A stretch of DNA of 64,000 nucleotides from Halieaceae bacterium (GTDB taxonomy: Bacteria; Pseudomonadota; Gammaproteobacteria; Pseudomonadales; Halieaceae): positions 1 through 64,000 of the forward strand of contig JANQLM010000121.1 in the NCBI GenBank assembly GCA_028280635.1. The letters are read 5' to 3'. Shown piece by piece: positions 7,615 to 16,513 of this stretch. The first letter of the stretch is position 1. Every line of letters begins with the position of its first letter. Below the pieces are notes generated by a model. The model had not been told where the DNA came from. It made no database searches and saw only the letters and a program-made list of their open reading frames with translations. The position numbers and the translations under genes are program-made.

Positions 7615-8393
7615 CGGGCACTCTCGACAAGAAACAACAGTGCCTCGATCTCGGTCAGCAGGTCAGACTTGTTCGCAAGCTCGCCGGCCTCCAGCGCGTG
7701 AAGCGCTTCATTGATCTGTGACACGATCAGCGTGTTGCTCTGCCTGTCCACTTCCATACCGGCTACAGCCTCGTCCTTGTCACTGATTCGCTGTTGGCGA
7801 ATCACGTCAGCAAGGCGGAGGACAGTTGCACTGGTTCTTTCGCTTTCCGAAAACGCCTTTATCTTGTCGATAACCTCATTCGGGTTGGACCCCAACACGA
7901 ACACCCGTTTTTGCCCCGCCCGTCTCAGCGCCAGGTTGCGGGAGGGATCGTACTCCACCTCGACGGCGCCTTCTGGCAGGGGTATGCCGTCCCCGGCCAT
8001 GGCGCGTACGCGCCGCTGGGCGTTCAGAAGAGCGAGAATCCGCTCTTCGGAGGTATCCGGGTTTTGCGCCGCATCCAGGTAGCTTTTGGTTGTTGCGATG
8101 ATGGCGTTATCAATATGACCCCGGATATCCTCTTCAGCCTTAATCGCCGCGCCCGCGTCTGCGCGATCCGTGGAGCCGTAGAGGCGATCAACCGTGTGGG
8201 CAGGAAACCAGCCTGAATCGTAGTTGGATATCCCGTAGTAGGTATCAGCCTCGACGGTAATTCGGTAGAAGTTGGTATTGTCGCCGCTCGGTACGGCCAG
8301 GTAGGACGTTTCGACAACGTTCATTGGGCCGCTGGAAGCACAGCCGGTTAGCAGGCAAACCAAGAGAACAAACAGTGCTCGCCATTGATGCAT
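7611..8393 (-). CDS. Lipoprotein, function unknown (first gene of envelope operon)
   Basis: The preferred start is the internal ATG at 8393 (MHQWRALFVLL), because it begins a clean lipoprotein signal (LLVCLLTGC, Cys at about residue 18); the ORF track start at 8435 adds 14 unlikely residues. The mature protein of about 240 residues has an N-terminal beta-rich part (YRITVEADTYYGISNYDSGWFP) and then long helices, with a short strand-like element (KRVFVLGSNPNEVIDKI). No family is recognised. It overlaps the next lipoprotein gene by 4 bp and opens the six-gene minus-strand operon, whose promoter should lie within 8394-8580. No strong Shine-Dalgarno is seen before either start. Confidence 0.7.
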   Translation of the reverse strand: MHQWRALFVLLVCLLTGCASSGPMNVVETSYLAVPSGDNTNFYRITVEADTYYGISNYDSGWFPAHTVDRLYGSTDRADAGAAIKAEEDIRGHIDNAIIATTKSYLDAAQNPDTSEERILALLNAQRRVRAMAGDGIPLPEGAVEVEYDPSRNLALRRAGQKRVFVLGSNPNEVIDKIKAFSESERTSATVLRLADVIRQQRISDKDEAVAGMEVDRQSNTLIVSQINEALHALEAGELANKSDLLTEIEALLFLVESAR

Positions 8394-8583
8394 GACTGAG
8401 CGTACTTGCTGCGAATCGATCCATGTACAGCGCACAGCTCCACCTCCATGTCGCGCCCTGTGCTGCCGCAGCCGTGTTAGATTCTATGCAAAAAAGCTGC
8501 GTTCAAAGGACAAGTGGGCCAGCTTTTTATAAAAGGCAATGTAACGCTGGCGTGGAGAAGTCTAGTAGAGACCGCGGGAAAAG

Positions 8584-8650
8584 CAAAAAAACCCTGGCTT
8601 TCCCCGACAGGTTTCTGCCGTTCGTCCCTGCTTGGCAGCGGGGAGCCAGG
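8584..8650 (-). terminator. Rho-independent terminator of pckA
   Basis: On the minus strand, 26 bp after the pckA stop, CCTGGCT..CCCCG (8593-8606, with a two-base bulge) pairs with CGGGG-AGCCAGG (8639-8650). The loop contains a smaller CTGCC/GGCAG stem. The structure is followed by seven T (A run 8585-8591 on the plus strand). This also separates pckA from the lipoprotein operon downstream. Confidence 0.8.
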
Positions 8651-8675
8651 CGGCTGTCCTATCGGTGAGGCATGA

Positions 8676-10283
8676 CTAGAGTTGGGGGCCGGATGCCACC
8701 AGGGCCGCGCCCCCGGCAATGTCCGTGTACTGGTCGAAGTTGGCGATAAAGCGCTCCGCCAGGTCGCGGGCTTTTTCCTCCCAGACCGCGGGGTCCTCGT
8801 AGGTATCGCGAGGGTCGAGGATGTCACCGTCTACGCCGGGCAGCGCGGTGGGTACTGTGAGGTTGAAGATGGGAAGCTGCGTGGTCGGGGCGTCCTCGAT
8901 GGAGCCATCGAGAATCACGTCGATAATACCCCGCGTATCCTTGATGGAGATGCGTTTGCCGCTGCCGTTCCAACCGGTGTTTACCAGGTAGGCTTCGGCA
9001 CCCACGGATTCCATCTTCGCCACCAGTTCCTCGGCGTACTTCACCGGGTGCAGAGTCAGGAAGGCCTTGCCGAAGCAGGCGGAGAAGGTGGGTACGGGTT
9101 CCGTGATACCGCGCTCGGTTCCCGCCAGCTTGGCGGTGAAACCTGACAGGAAGTGGTACTTGGTCTGGTGGTGGCTGAGCTTGGATACCGGCGGCAGCAC
9201 GCCGAAGGCGTCGGCAGTGAGGAAAATCACTTTCTTCGCATGACCACCCCGGGATACCGGTTTCACGATGTTGTCGATATGATGGATTGGGTAGGAGACG
9301 CGTCCGTTCTCGGTAATGGAGTGGTCGAAGTAATCGACCTTGCCCTGGTCATCTACGACCACGTTTTCCAACAGGGCATCACGCTTGATGGCACGGTAGA
9401 TGTCGGGCTCGCTTTCCGGGTCGAGATCTATAGTCTTGGCGTAGCAGCCACCCTCGAAGTTGAAGATGCCCTCATCGTCCCAGCCGTGTTCGTCGTCGCC
9501 GATCAGTCGACGTTTGGGGTCGGCCGAAAGCGTGGTCTTGCCTGTGCCCGACAGCCCGAAGAAGATCGCGACGTCATCGTCTTCGCCCATGTTGGCACTG
9601 CAGTGCATTGAGGGCATGTGGTCCAGCGGCAGGTAGTAATTCATCATGGCGAACATGCCTTTCTTCATCTCGCCGCCGTACCAGGTGCCGCCAATCACCT
9701 GCATCTTTTCGGTCATGTTGAAAACCGTGAACACCTCCGAATTCATGCCGTGCTCTTGCCATTCCGGGTTTGAGGTCTTGGAGCCGTTGAGCACCACGAA
9801 GTCCGGCTCACCGTAGCTCGCCAGTTCTTCGGCGGTGGGGCGGATAAACATATTGGTGACAAAGTGGGCCTGCCAGGCCACCTCAACGACAAAGCGTACC
9901 TTCATACGCACCTTGGGGTTGGCGCCGCAGAAGGTGTCGACAACGAACAGGCGCTTGTTCGACAGTTCGTTGGTCACCAGGGCCTTGAGCTTGTCCCAGA
10001 CTTCCGGCGTGATCGGCTTGTTGTCGTTGGGTGAGTTGGTCGAAGTCCACCACAGGTTTTCCTTGCTGACCTCGTCATGGACAATGAACTTGTCCTTGGG
10101 GGAGCGCCCGGTAAATATCCCGGTGCGCACCGCGACGGCGCCTGTATCGGTGACAACGCCTTTCTCATAGCCTTCAAGATCGTCCCGGGTTTCCTCTTCG
10201 AATAACTGTTCGTAGGAGGGGTTGTGAACGATTTCCTGAACACCAGTGATGCCATAGCGGGACAGATCGACCGTGGACGACAT
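8676..10283 (-). CDS. pckA: Phosphoenolpyruvate carboxykinase (ATP)
   Basis: The 535-residue cytosolic enzyme converts oxaloacetate plus ATP to phosphoenolpyruvate, the first step of gluconeogenesis. The ATP-type P-loop GLSGTGKT (about 243-250), the metal/nucleotide segment [13 protein letters not shown] and the early [10 protein letters not shown] substrate segment are all present, and length is normal. The start at 10283 ([11 protein letters not shown]) is chosen over the longer ORF because an AAGGAGA Shine-Dalgarno lies just before it. It is a single-gene unit: a non-coding stretch of about 340 bp upstream probably holds the promoter, and a strong intrinsic terminator follows the stop. Confidence 0.97.
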   Translation of the reverse strand: MSSTVDLSRYGITGVQEIVHNPSYEQLFEEETRDDLEGYEKGVVTDTGAVAVRTGIFTGRSPKDKFIVHDEVSKENLWWTSTNSPNDNKPITPEVWDKLKALVTNELSNKRLFVVDTFCGANPKVRMKVRFVVEVAWQAHFVTNMFIRPTAEELASYGEPDFVVLNGSKTSNPEWQEHGMNSEVFTVFNMTEKMQVIGGTWYGGEMKKGMFAMMNYYLPLDHMPSMHCSANMGEDDDVAIFFGLSGTGKTTLSADPKRRLIGDDEHGWDDEGIFNFEGGCYAKTIDLDPESEPDIYRAIKRDALLENVVVDDQGKVDYFDHSITENGRVSYPIHHIDNIVKPVSRGGHAKKVIFLTADAFGVLPPVSKLSHHQTKYHFLSGFTAKLAGTERGITEPVPTFSACFGKAFLTLHPVKYAEELVAKMESVGAEAYLVNTGWNGSGKRISIKDTRGIIDVILDGSIEDAPTTQLPIFNLTVPTALPGVDGDILDPRDTYEDPAVWEEKARDLAERFIANFDQYTDIAGGAALVASGPQL

Positions 10284-10625
10284 AAACCATCTCCTTGCGC
10301 CAACGCGCTGAGAATCAACAGAGTCTGAGTGTGGGTACAACAGGGTAGTCGCGGTCTATGACACAACAGCACGGGGTGTAGGACATTGGCCTGCATCAAG
10401 AGATGGCCGGTTTCCGGAAAAGACTATGAAGCCAGTCTTTATGACGCCGGGTGTCAGCCTTCGACCTGGCTGCCGCCCGGATGCTGCCAGGTGCCCTGTG
10501 AACCCTGGGTCCGGTAGCCCATCAGGTCGCGCCGCTGTTGCGGTCGGGCCACGAAGACGTCACCGTCGCTGGCGCCGGCAGCGAAACAGGCCAATGGCAG
10601 AGTGCCCCCCGCGGCACTTGCCGGT
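10284..10625. other. 342-bp gap between pckA and NTF2-like gene
   Basis: No confident gene is seen. The part next to pckA should carry its promoter. The part next to the NTF2-like stop is GC-rich and open on the minus strand in another frame, ending in a protein-like tail (RRDLMGYRTQGSQGTWQHPGG) before a stop near 10456. This could be a degraded C-terminus of an old gene, but nothing is recognised. Confidence 0.3.
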
Positions 10626-11042
10626 TCAGCCGGATTCCAGCATCGAGCGCCAGATCTGTATTTCCTTCGCCGCGAAACGCCACTCGCCATTGCGCTTTTC
10701 CAGCCGGTCCCGGTACAGGCCGCGCAGGCTGATGCGCCTGCCCTTATTACGGCTGTGGCCGTCGGCATCGTAGTAAGCCTCGGCGGTGGCGCAGTCGCCG
10801 CTGATTTCAATGCACGGTGTGTGCAACACGTGGCGCAGCCCCTCGACCGGGTCGCGCATTTTTCTAATCCAGGCGGCGAAGCCGTCCGTCACGGCCTCGA
10901 TGCCCTCGTTGCGATTGTCGCCAAACTTCACCACGGCGTCGTCCCAGAACAGGGCGGCCATTTCTTCCGCCGTGCCGCGGTCGGTGACGAAGCAGTACTT
11001 CGCCAGCAGGCTCTGAATCTGTTCCTGGTCGGTGGCACTCAC
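10626..11042 (-). CDS. SnoaL/NTF2-like family protein
   Basis: The 138-residue protein has the alpha+beta cone pattern of SnoaL_4/NTF2-like proteins: an N-terminal helix (DQEQIQSLLAKYCFVTDRGTAEEMAALFWDDAVV), then strands around HVLHTPCIEISGDCATAEAYYDADG and GLYRDRLEKRNGEWRFAAKEI. The family includes small dehydratases, isomerases and ring-hydroxylating oxygenase-like subunits, so substrate cannot be assigned. Its start is 8 bp after the stop of the SDR gene upstream on the same strand. The two are likely an operon in lipid, terpene or steroid-type catabolism, which is an inference from family habits only. Confidence 0.8.
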   Translation of the reverse strand: MSATDQEQIQSLLAKYCFVTDRGTAEEMAALFWDDAVVKFGDNRNEGIEAVTDGFAAWIRKMRDPVEGLRHVLHTPCIEISGDCATAEAYYDADGHSRNKGRRISLRGLYRDRLEKRNGEWRFAAKEIQIWRSMLESG

Positions 11043-11050
11043 GGTGGCGT

Positions 11051-11881
11051 TCAGTCTTGCGTCATGAAATCGTTGAAGGCGGCCTCAAAGTCCGGGTGCC
11101 AGCGCGACAGGGCGGGGCGGTTCTCGATCAGGTCGCCCATGGCCCATGCCATCCGCTTGTTGTCGGTCTCGCGGTCTACGTCGTTGTCGGGGCACAGTAC
11201 ATAGAAATCGCCGCGGTTGAGACTCTCCACCAGGAATTCGACCACCTGTTGCGGCGTCCAGGCGCCGGGAGGTTTTTCCGCCAGGAAGCTGCGAATCATG
11301 CCAGTGTAGGTAAAGCCCGGCACCAGTAGATGGGCGGTGACCCGGCAGCCCTTGGTATTGCGCAGCTGGTGGGCCAGGGCCTCAGTGACAGCTCTTACAC
11401 CCGCCTTGCTGACGTTGTAGGCGGGGTTGCCGGGCGGCGAGGTGATACCCTGCTTGGAGCCGGTGTTGATGATGGCGCCGGGAGTCCCCTGGTTGACCAT
11501 GGTGGGGGTGAAGGCATGCACGCCGTTGATCACGCCCCAAAGGTTGACGCCGAGCGTGGTTTGCCAGGCGTCATAGTGCTCCCAACAGCTATTGGGACGT
11601 CCGGTACCGGCATTGTTCATCAGCACATCGATGCGTCCATAGGCGTCCAGCACGTCATCGCGGATGGCTTCCAGATCGGCGAGCTGCGAGACGTCGGCGC
11701 GGATGGCCAGCACATCGCCCAGGGCGTCCTTCGCTTCGCTGAGCTTGGCCTTGTCGATGTCGGCGATACACACGCGCATGCCCAGCTTCAGGAAATGTTG
11801 GGCAGCGGCCAGTCCAATGCCGTCGGCGCCGCCGGTGATAACGGCCGTATTGCCCTCGGCCAGGGCGGGATGTGATGTCAT
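11051..11881 (-). CDS. Short-chain dehydrogenase/reductase (SDR)
   Basis: The 276-residue classical SDR has cofactor motif TGGADGIG (about 16-23), an acidic residue after the second strand (ADID) suggesting NAD(H) preference, NNAG (about 90), the catalytic Ser in GSKQG, and YNVSKAG carrying the Tyr/Lys pair. The C-terminal extension (RPALSRWHPDFEAAFNDF) is common in SDRs of marine gammaproteobacteria. The substrate is unknown. It is followed 8 bp later by the NTF2-like gene and preceded by the YHS lipoprotein gene about 58 bp away on the same strand. Confidence 0.88.
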   Translation of the reverse strand: MTSHPALAEGNTAVITGGADGIGLAAAQHFLKLGMRVCIADIDKAKLSEAKDALGDVLAIRADVSQLADLEAIRDDVLDAYGRIDVLMNNAGTGRPNSCWEHYDAWQTTLGVNLWGVINGVHAFTPTMVNQGTPGAIINTGSKQGITSPPGNPAYNVSKAGVRAVTEALAHQLRNTKGCRVTAHLLVPGFTYTGMIRSFLAEKPPGAWTPQQVVEFLVESLNRGDFYVLCPDNDVDRETDNKRMAWAMGDLIENRPALSRWHPDFEAAFNDFMTQD

Positions 11882-11939
11882 GGTGGTTCCTCCTGCTGGC
11901 TCAGCTTAGCAGAGAGCCGGGCCCTCCGAGGAGGGAGGG

Positions 11940-12446
11940 TTACTCGTGCCAGTAGACCGTGGCGTTGCCGTCCTCCAACTGCGAGTTCACGGTGGGCCAG
12001 TTCGACTCGGAGCGCTCCAGCAGGGCCGCGCGATTGGCGTTCCACTGGGCCGAGATGCTGGCATCCCAGTTCAGGTAGAGCCTGCCCTCATGAATGGTCC
12101 AGCCGTTGACCGGGTCGGTTTCCGCGGCGTAGCCCTCGGCCATGCCGTAGGCACACCAGCCACCGTAGGCGGGCAGGAAGCGCTGGGGATCCTGCAGGAA
12201 CAGATCGCGGTGTTCGGCGCTGGCAAACCACCAGGTGGCTTCGCCATGGCGGGTGCTGAATTCGGGTTTACCGGGTGTGGCCGCCGAGTCGGTAAAGTAG
12301 GCGACCGGGTCGTAGCCGCCGATGGCGATACCGCCGGGGTTGGTCAGCGTGGTGCCGGCCGCCCGTGTGTCATGGGTTTCCTGGGTACAGGCGGTGAGCA
12401 ATGCCGTCAGCATCAGCGGCATTGCGAGGATCTTCGATAGAGTCAC
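11940..12446 (-). CDS. YHS-domain lipoprotein
   Basis: The 168-residue protein has a lipoprotein signal ending in LLTAC (Cys about 20). Its YHS-like domain is seen as IGGYDPVAYFTDSAATPGKPEFSTRHGEATWWFASAEHRDLFLQDPQRFLPAYGGWCAYGMAEG. YHS domains are Cys/His-containing folds in metal transport and oxygenase proteins; here Cys and Tyr in YGGWCAYG are kept. It starts with GTG, supported by an AGGAG site just upstream. It lies 70 bp downstream of purE on the same strand and could be read through from it, but a functional link is not evident. The family name is firm and the role unknown. Confidence 0.85.
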   Translation of the reverse strand: MTLSKILAMPLMLTALLTACTQETHDTRAAGTTLTNPGGIAIGGYDPVAYFTDSAATPGKPEFSTRHGEATWWFASAEHRDLFLQDPQRFLPAYGGWCAYGMAEGYAAETDPVNGWTIHEGRLYLNWDASISAQWNANRAALLERSESNWPTVNSQLEDGNATVYWHE

Positions 12447-12516
12447 GTGGGCTCCTGCGGTGAGTCGAGGGGTGCAGCGAGCCTTGAGACAGCGTCAGGG
12501 GCAGGAAATTCCCCGC

Positions 12517-13014
12517 TCAGCCAATGCTGGTGGCGCGCAGGTTCTCCGATTTGGCCACGACCACCGCGTGCATGTCGCGCTTGTACTGGGCGATGCGCTC
12601 GCGGATGGCGTCGTCGCCGGTGCCGAGAATCTGCGCGGCGAGGATGGCGGCGTTGGTCGCATTGTCGATGGCCACCGTGGCCACCGGCACGCCGGCAGGC
12701 ATTTGAACAATCGAGTAAAGCGCGTCTTCGCCACGCATTTTGGTGGCACTCACAGGTACGCCGATGACCGGCAGCGGTGTCGAGGCGGCGATCATGCCGG
12801 GCAGGTGGGCGGCGCCGCCGGCGCCGGCAATAATCACTCGCAGGCCCCGTTCCTCCGCCTCGCGGGCGTAGGCCTCGGTGCGGTCGGGAGTGCGGTGGGC
12901 GCTGACGATGTCCAGTTCCCAGGGGATTTCCAGTTTATCCAGGGTGGTGGGGGCGGCGCTCATGACCGTCAGGTCCGAGTCGCTGCCCATGATCACGCCT
13001 ACCAGTGGCTTCAT
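12517..13014 (-). CDS. purE: 5-(carboxyamino)imidazole ribonucleotide mutase
   Basis: The 165-residue cytosolic enzyme of purine synthesis converts N5-CAIR to CAIR. Class I PurE hallmarks are visible: [11 protein letters not shown] near the N-terminus, SAHRTPDR, and [13 protein letters not shown] with VIGVPV. Length is normal. The ATG overlaps the purK stop by 4 bp (ATGA), so the genes are translationally coupled. Here purK comes first, which reverses the common purE-purK order. Confidence 0.97.
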   Translation of the reverse strand: MKPLVGVIMGSDSDLTVMSAAPTTLDKLEIPWELDIVSAHRTPDRTEAYAREAEERGLRVIIAGAGGAAHLPGMIAASTPLPVIGVPVSATKMRGEDALYSIVQMPAGVPVATVAIDNATNAAILAAQILGTGDDAIRERIAQYKRDMHAVVVAKSENLRATSIG

Positions 13015-14165
13015 GCCGCCTGTGTCTCCGAATCAGCCAGGTTTTCCAGGGCTTCCTGCGCCAGTCGGCTGGCTTCCTGTGGGTCGGCAGCCAACGCAGT
13101 GATATGCCCCATTTTTCTCCCCGGGCGCCCCGGGGCTTTGCCATACCAGTGTAGAGTAATGTTTTCTTCCTCGCCGGTCTGCGCCTCGGGCCTGGGAGGA
13201 CAGGCCTTGCGGAAGGCTTCCCGGTAGAGGATGTTGCTCATCGCCGCCGGCTGTGTGTCGCTCACGTCGCCCAGCGCCAGGCCGCATACGGCGCGCACGT
13301 GCTGCTCAAATTGGCTGACGGGCGAGGCCTCCATGGTCAGGTGGCCTGAGTTGTGCACGCGCGGGGAAATCTCATTGACCTGCAGCGCGCCCTCGTCATC
13401 GATAAACATCTCGATGGCAAACACGCCGACACCACCCAGCCTGTCGATAATGCGAATACCCAGCGCCACCGCCTCTTCAGCCAGGCTGGTGGGAATCGAG
13501 GCCGGGGTGTACACGGTGGTGACGGAATTGAGCTTGGGATCGAAATCCATGCCCAGTGCCGGCCAGGCCGCACTGTTGCCTTCCACGTCGCGGGCCAGCA
13601 GCACGGCGATCTCGCGGGTGCCCGCCAGGAAGGGCTCGATCAGCGAGGGTGTGTCCCACAATGCGCCGAGGTCATCGACAATCTGTACGCCGCGGCCGTC
13701 ATAGCCACCGCAGCGAGCCTTCTGCACCAGCGGAAGGCCGAATTCCCCGGCCAGCGCGTCGCGCTCTTCACTGGAGAGTTTCCCCTGCAGCAGCTTGAAC
13801 GGCAGGGTGGGAAACCTGCACTCGCTGAGCCAGGTTTTTTGCTGGCCCTTGTCCTTGAGCAGAAACAGGGTTTCTGCCTCCGGACGAATCTCTACCCGGC
13901 GACTGCAGGCCGCCTGGCGCAGCTGCATCAGCGCTTCATTGGGGATATCTTCCTTGTCGAAGGTCACCACGTCGCTGGCCTCGATGAAGCGCTCCAGCAC
14001 GTCGGCATCACCGGGTTCGCCGACGATTAGCTGTGTCGCGAAGCTGGCCGCGGGCGCGTCTGCTTCTTCGGTAAGTACACAGGTGTCGATTCCGAGTCGT
14101 GCGGCGGCCTGGGAGAGGTACATGCCCAGCTGCCCGCCGCCGACGATGCCGAGGCGCAGGTTCAT
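13011..14165 (-). CDS. purK: 5-(carboxyamino)imidazole ribonucleotide synthase
   Basis: The 384-residue ATP-grasp enzyme carboxylates AIR with ATP and bicarbonate to give N5-CAIR for PurE. The N-terminal Rossmann-like motif [12 protein letters not shown], the central ATP-grasp segment [16 protein letters not shown] and the metal-binding [28 protein letters not shown] are intact. Length is typical of the family. It is the first gene of a purK-purE operon and is divergent from a LysR gene, with a 200-bp intergenic region that must hold both promoters. Confidence 0.97.
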   Translation of the reverse strand: MNLRLGIVGGGQLGMYLSQAAARLGIDTCVLTEEADAPAASFATQLIVGEPGDADVLERFIEASDVVTFDKEDIPNEALMQLRQAACSRRVEIRPEAETLFLLKDKGQQKTWLSECRFPTLPFKLLQGKLSSEERDALAGEFGLPLVQKARCGGYDGRGVQIVDDLGALWDTPSLIEPFLAGTREIAVLLARDVEGNSAAWPALGMDFDPKLNSVTTVYTPASIPTSLAEEAVALGIRIIDRLGGVGVFAIEMFIDDEGALQVNEISPRVHNSGHLTMEASPVSQFEQHVRAVCGLALGDVSDTQPAAMSNILYREAFRKACPPRPEAQTGEEENITLHWYGKAPGRPGRKMGHITALAADPQEASRLAQEALENLADSETQAA

Positions 14166-14365
14166 TGCAGGTTTCCTTTCGAGAGGCCGGAGTGTAGTGC
14201 TTGTGGAGAGGGACGTGAAGCCTTTGTCCCCGGAGTGCCGAGGCAGCGGGTCGTGTTCAAGGCGGTCACCACTGTTGACTAAAGCGGCAGTCTAAAGAAA
14301 TAGACACTTCGCACAATTCGAATATACTTTCCCAAACACTCGGCCAATACGAATTAAGGATATTC

Positions 14366-15301
14366 ATGGGCAAGTCAGAACCGGCCTCCCATCGCTTGCT
14401 GCGACACCTGAATTACAACCACCTGCTGTACTTCTGGACGGTGGCCCAGGAAGGCAGTGTCGCAGCGGCCGCGTCGGTGCTGAATCTCACGCCGCAGACC
14501 ATCAGCGGCCAGATCAAGCAGCTGGAGCGGGCCATCGACGCACGCCTGTTCGAGCGCTCCGGCCGCGGCCTGGTGCTGACCGAAGCCGGGCGCGCCGTCA
14601 TGCCCTATGCCGACGAGATATTTTCCCTGGGCACTGAACTGGCGCGCCGGGTGCAGGGTGACGACCGTGGCCTGCCGTCGACGCTGAATATCGGCGTGGT
14701 GAACTCGCTGCCCAAGCTGATTGCCTACCGCACGCTGGAGCCGGTGCTATTGGATGAGGAGGCGCCACGGCTGATGTGCTACGAAGGCGACCTCGACAAG
14801 CTGCTGGCGGACCTGTCCGTGCACCGCCTGGACATGGTGCTGTCGGATAGACCGATTCCCACCGGTCTCAATGTGCGGGCCTACAGTCACAAGCTCGGCG
14901 AAAGCGAGATTGCCCTGTTCGCCCTTGATGAACTGGCCCAGCGCTTCCGGGAAGGCTTCCCGGAGTCGATTCATGGCGCCAATATGCTGATGCCGGTCAG
15001 CAGCACGGCGATTCGGCGCGGCCTCGATGACTGGCTGGCCGACGCCGGCGTGGTGCCCAAGGTGGTGGCGGAGTTTGACGACAGCGCCCTGATGAAAGCC
15101 TTCGGTGAATCGGGCACGGCCATATTCCCGGCGCCGGTAGCGATTCAGGAAGAGGTGGCGCACATGTACGGCGCCACGCCGGTAGGGCGTGTCACCGGCC
15201 TGCGTGAAATGTTTTACCTGATCTCGCCGGAGCGCCGGCTCAGCCAGCCCTTTGCGCTGAAGATTACCGACGCCGCACGGGCACGGTTTTCGGTCGGCTA
15301 G
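14366..15301 (+). CDS. LysR-family regulator, NhaR-like
   Basis: The 311-residue LTTR starts RHLNYNHLLYFWTVAQEGSVAAAASVLNLTPQTISGQIKQLE, which closely resembles the helix-turn-helix of NhaR rather than generic LysR proteins. The rest is a LysR effector-binding domain. NhaR activates sodium/proton antiporter expression in enterobacteria, but no antiporter gene is in the window, so the target is unknown. An AAGGA site precedes the ATG. It is divergent from purK. A 79-residue hypothetical gene follows about 60 bp later. Confidence 0.85.
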   Translation: MGKSEPASHRLLRHLNYNHLLYFWTVAQEGSVAAAASVLNLTPQTISGQIKQLERAIDARLFERSGRGLVLTEAGRAVMPYADEIFSLGTELARRVQGDDRGLPSTLNIGVVNSLPKLIAYRTLEPVLLDEEAPRLMCYEGDLDKLLADLSVHRLDMVLSDRPIPTGLNVRAYSHKLGESEIALFALDELAQRFREGFPESIHGANMLMPVSSTAIRRGLDDWLADAGVVPKVVAEFDDSALMKAFGESGTAIFPAPVAIQEEVAHMYGATPVGRVTGLREMFYLISPERRLSQPFALKITDAARARFSVG

Positions 15302-15363
15302 GGTACATCCAGTTGGCGCCAGCGTCGTATCTATAGGCAAACACCGCGACGAAAGAGATCGAC

Positions 15364-15603
15364 ATGGCACATCGCCAACAAAAGCTGATCGACGAGTTGC
15401 TGGGTGAGCGCGAGGCCGAGGCAGACCATTCCCTGCAGAAGCAGGCGCTGGAGCGCGCCACCGGCAACAAGATACCCACCACGTTGACGCCCTGGGAGTG
15501 GCAGGAATACTACGCCGCCCACGGCGTCCCCGAGTCCCACAAGTCATCCCCCAAACCGGCGCCGGCCACGCCCTGGTGGCGCAGGCTGTTGCGTCTGGAC
15601 TAG
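15364..15603 (+). CDS. Small hypothetical protein
   Basis: The 79-residue protein has a charged N-terminal helix (RQQKLIDELLGEREAEADHSLQKQALERA), then PTTLTPWEWQEYYAAHGVPESHK, and a Pro/Ala linker ending in WWRRLLRLD, a possible amphipathic membrane-surface anchor. I do not recognise the family. Codon use looks like that of its neighbours and no overlapping gene explains the frame, so it is probably real. It sits between the NhaR-like regulator and a crotonase gene on the same strand. Confidence 0.6.
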   Translation: MAHRQQKLIDELLGEREAEADHSLQKQALERATGNKIPTTLTPWEWQEYYAAHGVPESHKSSPKPAPATPWWRRLLRLD

Positions 15604-15690
15604 TCGCCAACAGCGACTTGACGCGCGCGCTTCGACGGCATTCAATGCCGGCTGTCTTTGTATCTGCCCTGAATGAGAGTTCCCGCCGCT

Positions 15691-16497
15691 ATGACTATGG
15701 AAAACCGTATCGCCCTGGACATCGAAGACGGCATTGCCCACGCCCGCCTGATTCGCGCCGACAAGATGAACGCCCTGGACAGCCAGATGTTTGATGCTTT
15801 CGAGGAAGTGGGCAGGCAGATCAAGGCTGACCCGGGTGTGCGCGTGGTGGTGCTGAGTGCTGAGGGGAAAGCTTTTTGCGCCGGCCTGGATACCAGCAAT
15901 TTTATGGCGATGGCGGGCGGAGAGTCCGGCGGCGTGGTCCACGAACCACTGGAAATGCGCACTCACGGTATCGCCAATCGTCCCCAGCACGCGGCCTGGG
16001 TATGGCGCGACCTGCCGGTGCCGGTGATTGCCGCGGTACACGGCGTGGCCTTTGGTGGCGGCCTGCAGGTAGCGCTGGGCGCTGACCTGCGCTACGCCGC
16101 GCCGGGCACACGCTTCTCGGTGATGGAAATCAAGTGGGGCCTGGTACCGGATATGTCCGGCATGCCGCTGCTGCGTGAACTGGTGCGCGGTGACCAGTTG
16201 CGGGAACTGGTGTACACCGGCCGTATTTTCGAGGCGGATGAAGCCCAGTCTCTGGGTATCGTCACCCGCGTGAGCGACGACCCGCTGGCCCTGGCCATGG
16301 AGACCGCTAGCGATATCGCCGGGCGCAATCCGGATGCAATCCGCGCCGACAAGCGGCTGCTGAACAGCCTGTGCGACAGTAGCACGGAAGAGCTGCTGGT
16401 GGCGGAGTCCCGCGAGCAGGACGGTGTGATAGGCAAGCCCAACCAGGTCGAGGCAGTGATGTCGGAGTTCGAAAAACGGCCGGCAAAATACGCCTGA
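15691..16497 (+). CDS. Crotonase/enoyl-CoA hydratase family protein
   Basis: The protein is about 268 residues. The start at 15691 (MTMENRIALD) is preferred to the ORF start six codons earlier because the family begins here and a GAGAG element lies upstream. Crotonase features include the oxyanion-hole segments EGKAFCAGLD and VHGVAFGGGLQVALGADLRYA, followed by EIKWGLVPDMSG. The family hydrates or isomerises acyl-CoA esters, and the exact substrate cannot be read. The Asp in PDMSG occupies a position often used catalytically in the delta3,delta2- or dienoyl-CoA isomerase group, so isomerase is possible. A GST gene follows 16 bp later and may be co-transcribed. Confidence 0.88.
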   Translation: MTMENRIALDIEDGIAHARLIRADKMNALDSQMFDAFEEVGRQIKADPGVRVVVLSAEGKAFCAGLDTSNFMAMAGGESGGVVHEPLEMRTHGIANRPQHAAWVWRDLPVPVIAAVHGVAFGGGLQVALGADLRYAAPGTRFSVMEIKWGLVPDMSGMPLLRELVRGDQLRELVYTGRIFEADEAQSLGIVTRVSDDPLALAMETASDIAGRNPDAIRADKRLLNSLCDSSTEELLVAESREQDGVIGKPNQVEAVMSEFEKRPAKYA

Positions 16498-16513
16498 GCC
16501 AGCGGCCCGCCTG

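Noticed and set aside
10454-10810. 118-residue minus-strand ORF across the NTF2-like 3' end
   Set aside because: Most of it overlaps the NTF2-like gene in another frame. Only the final 50 residues are unexplained and they match nothing I know.
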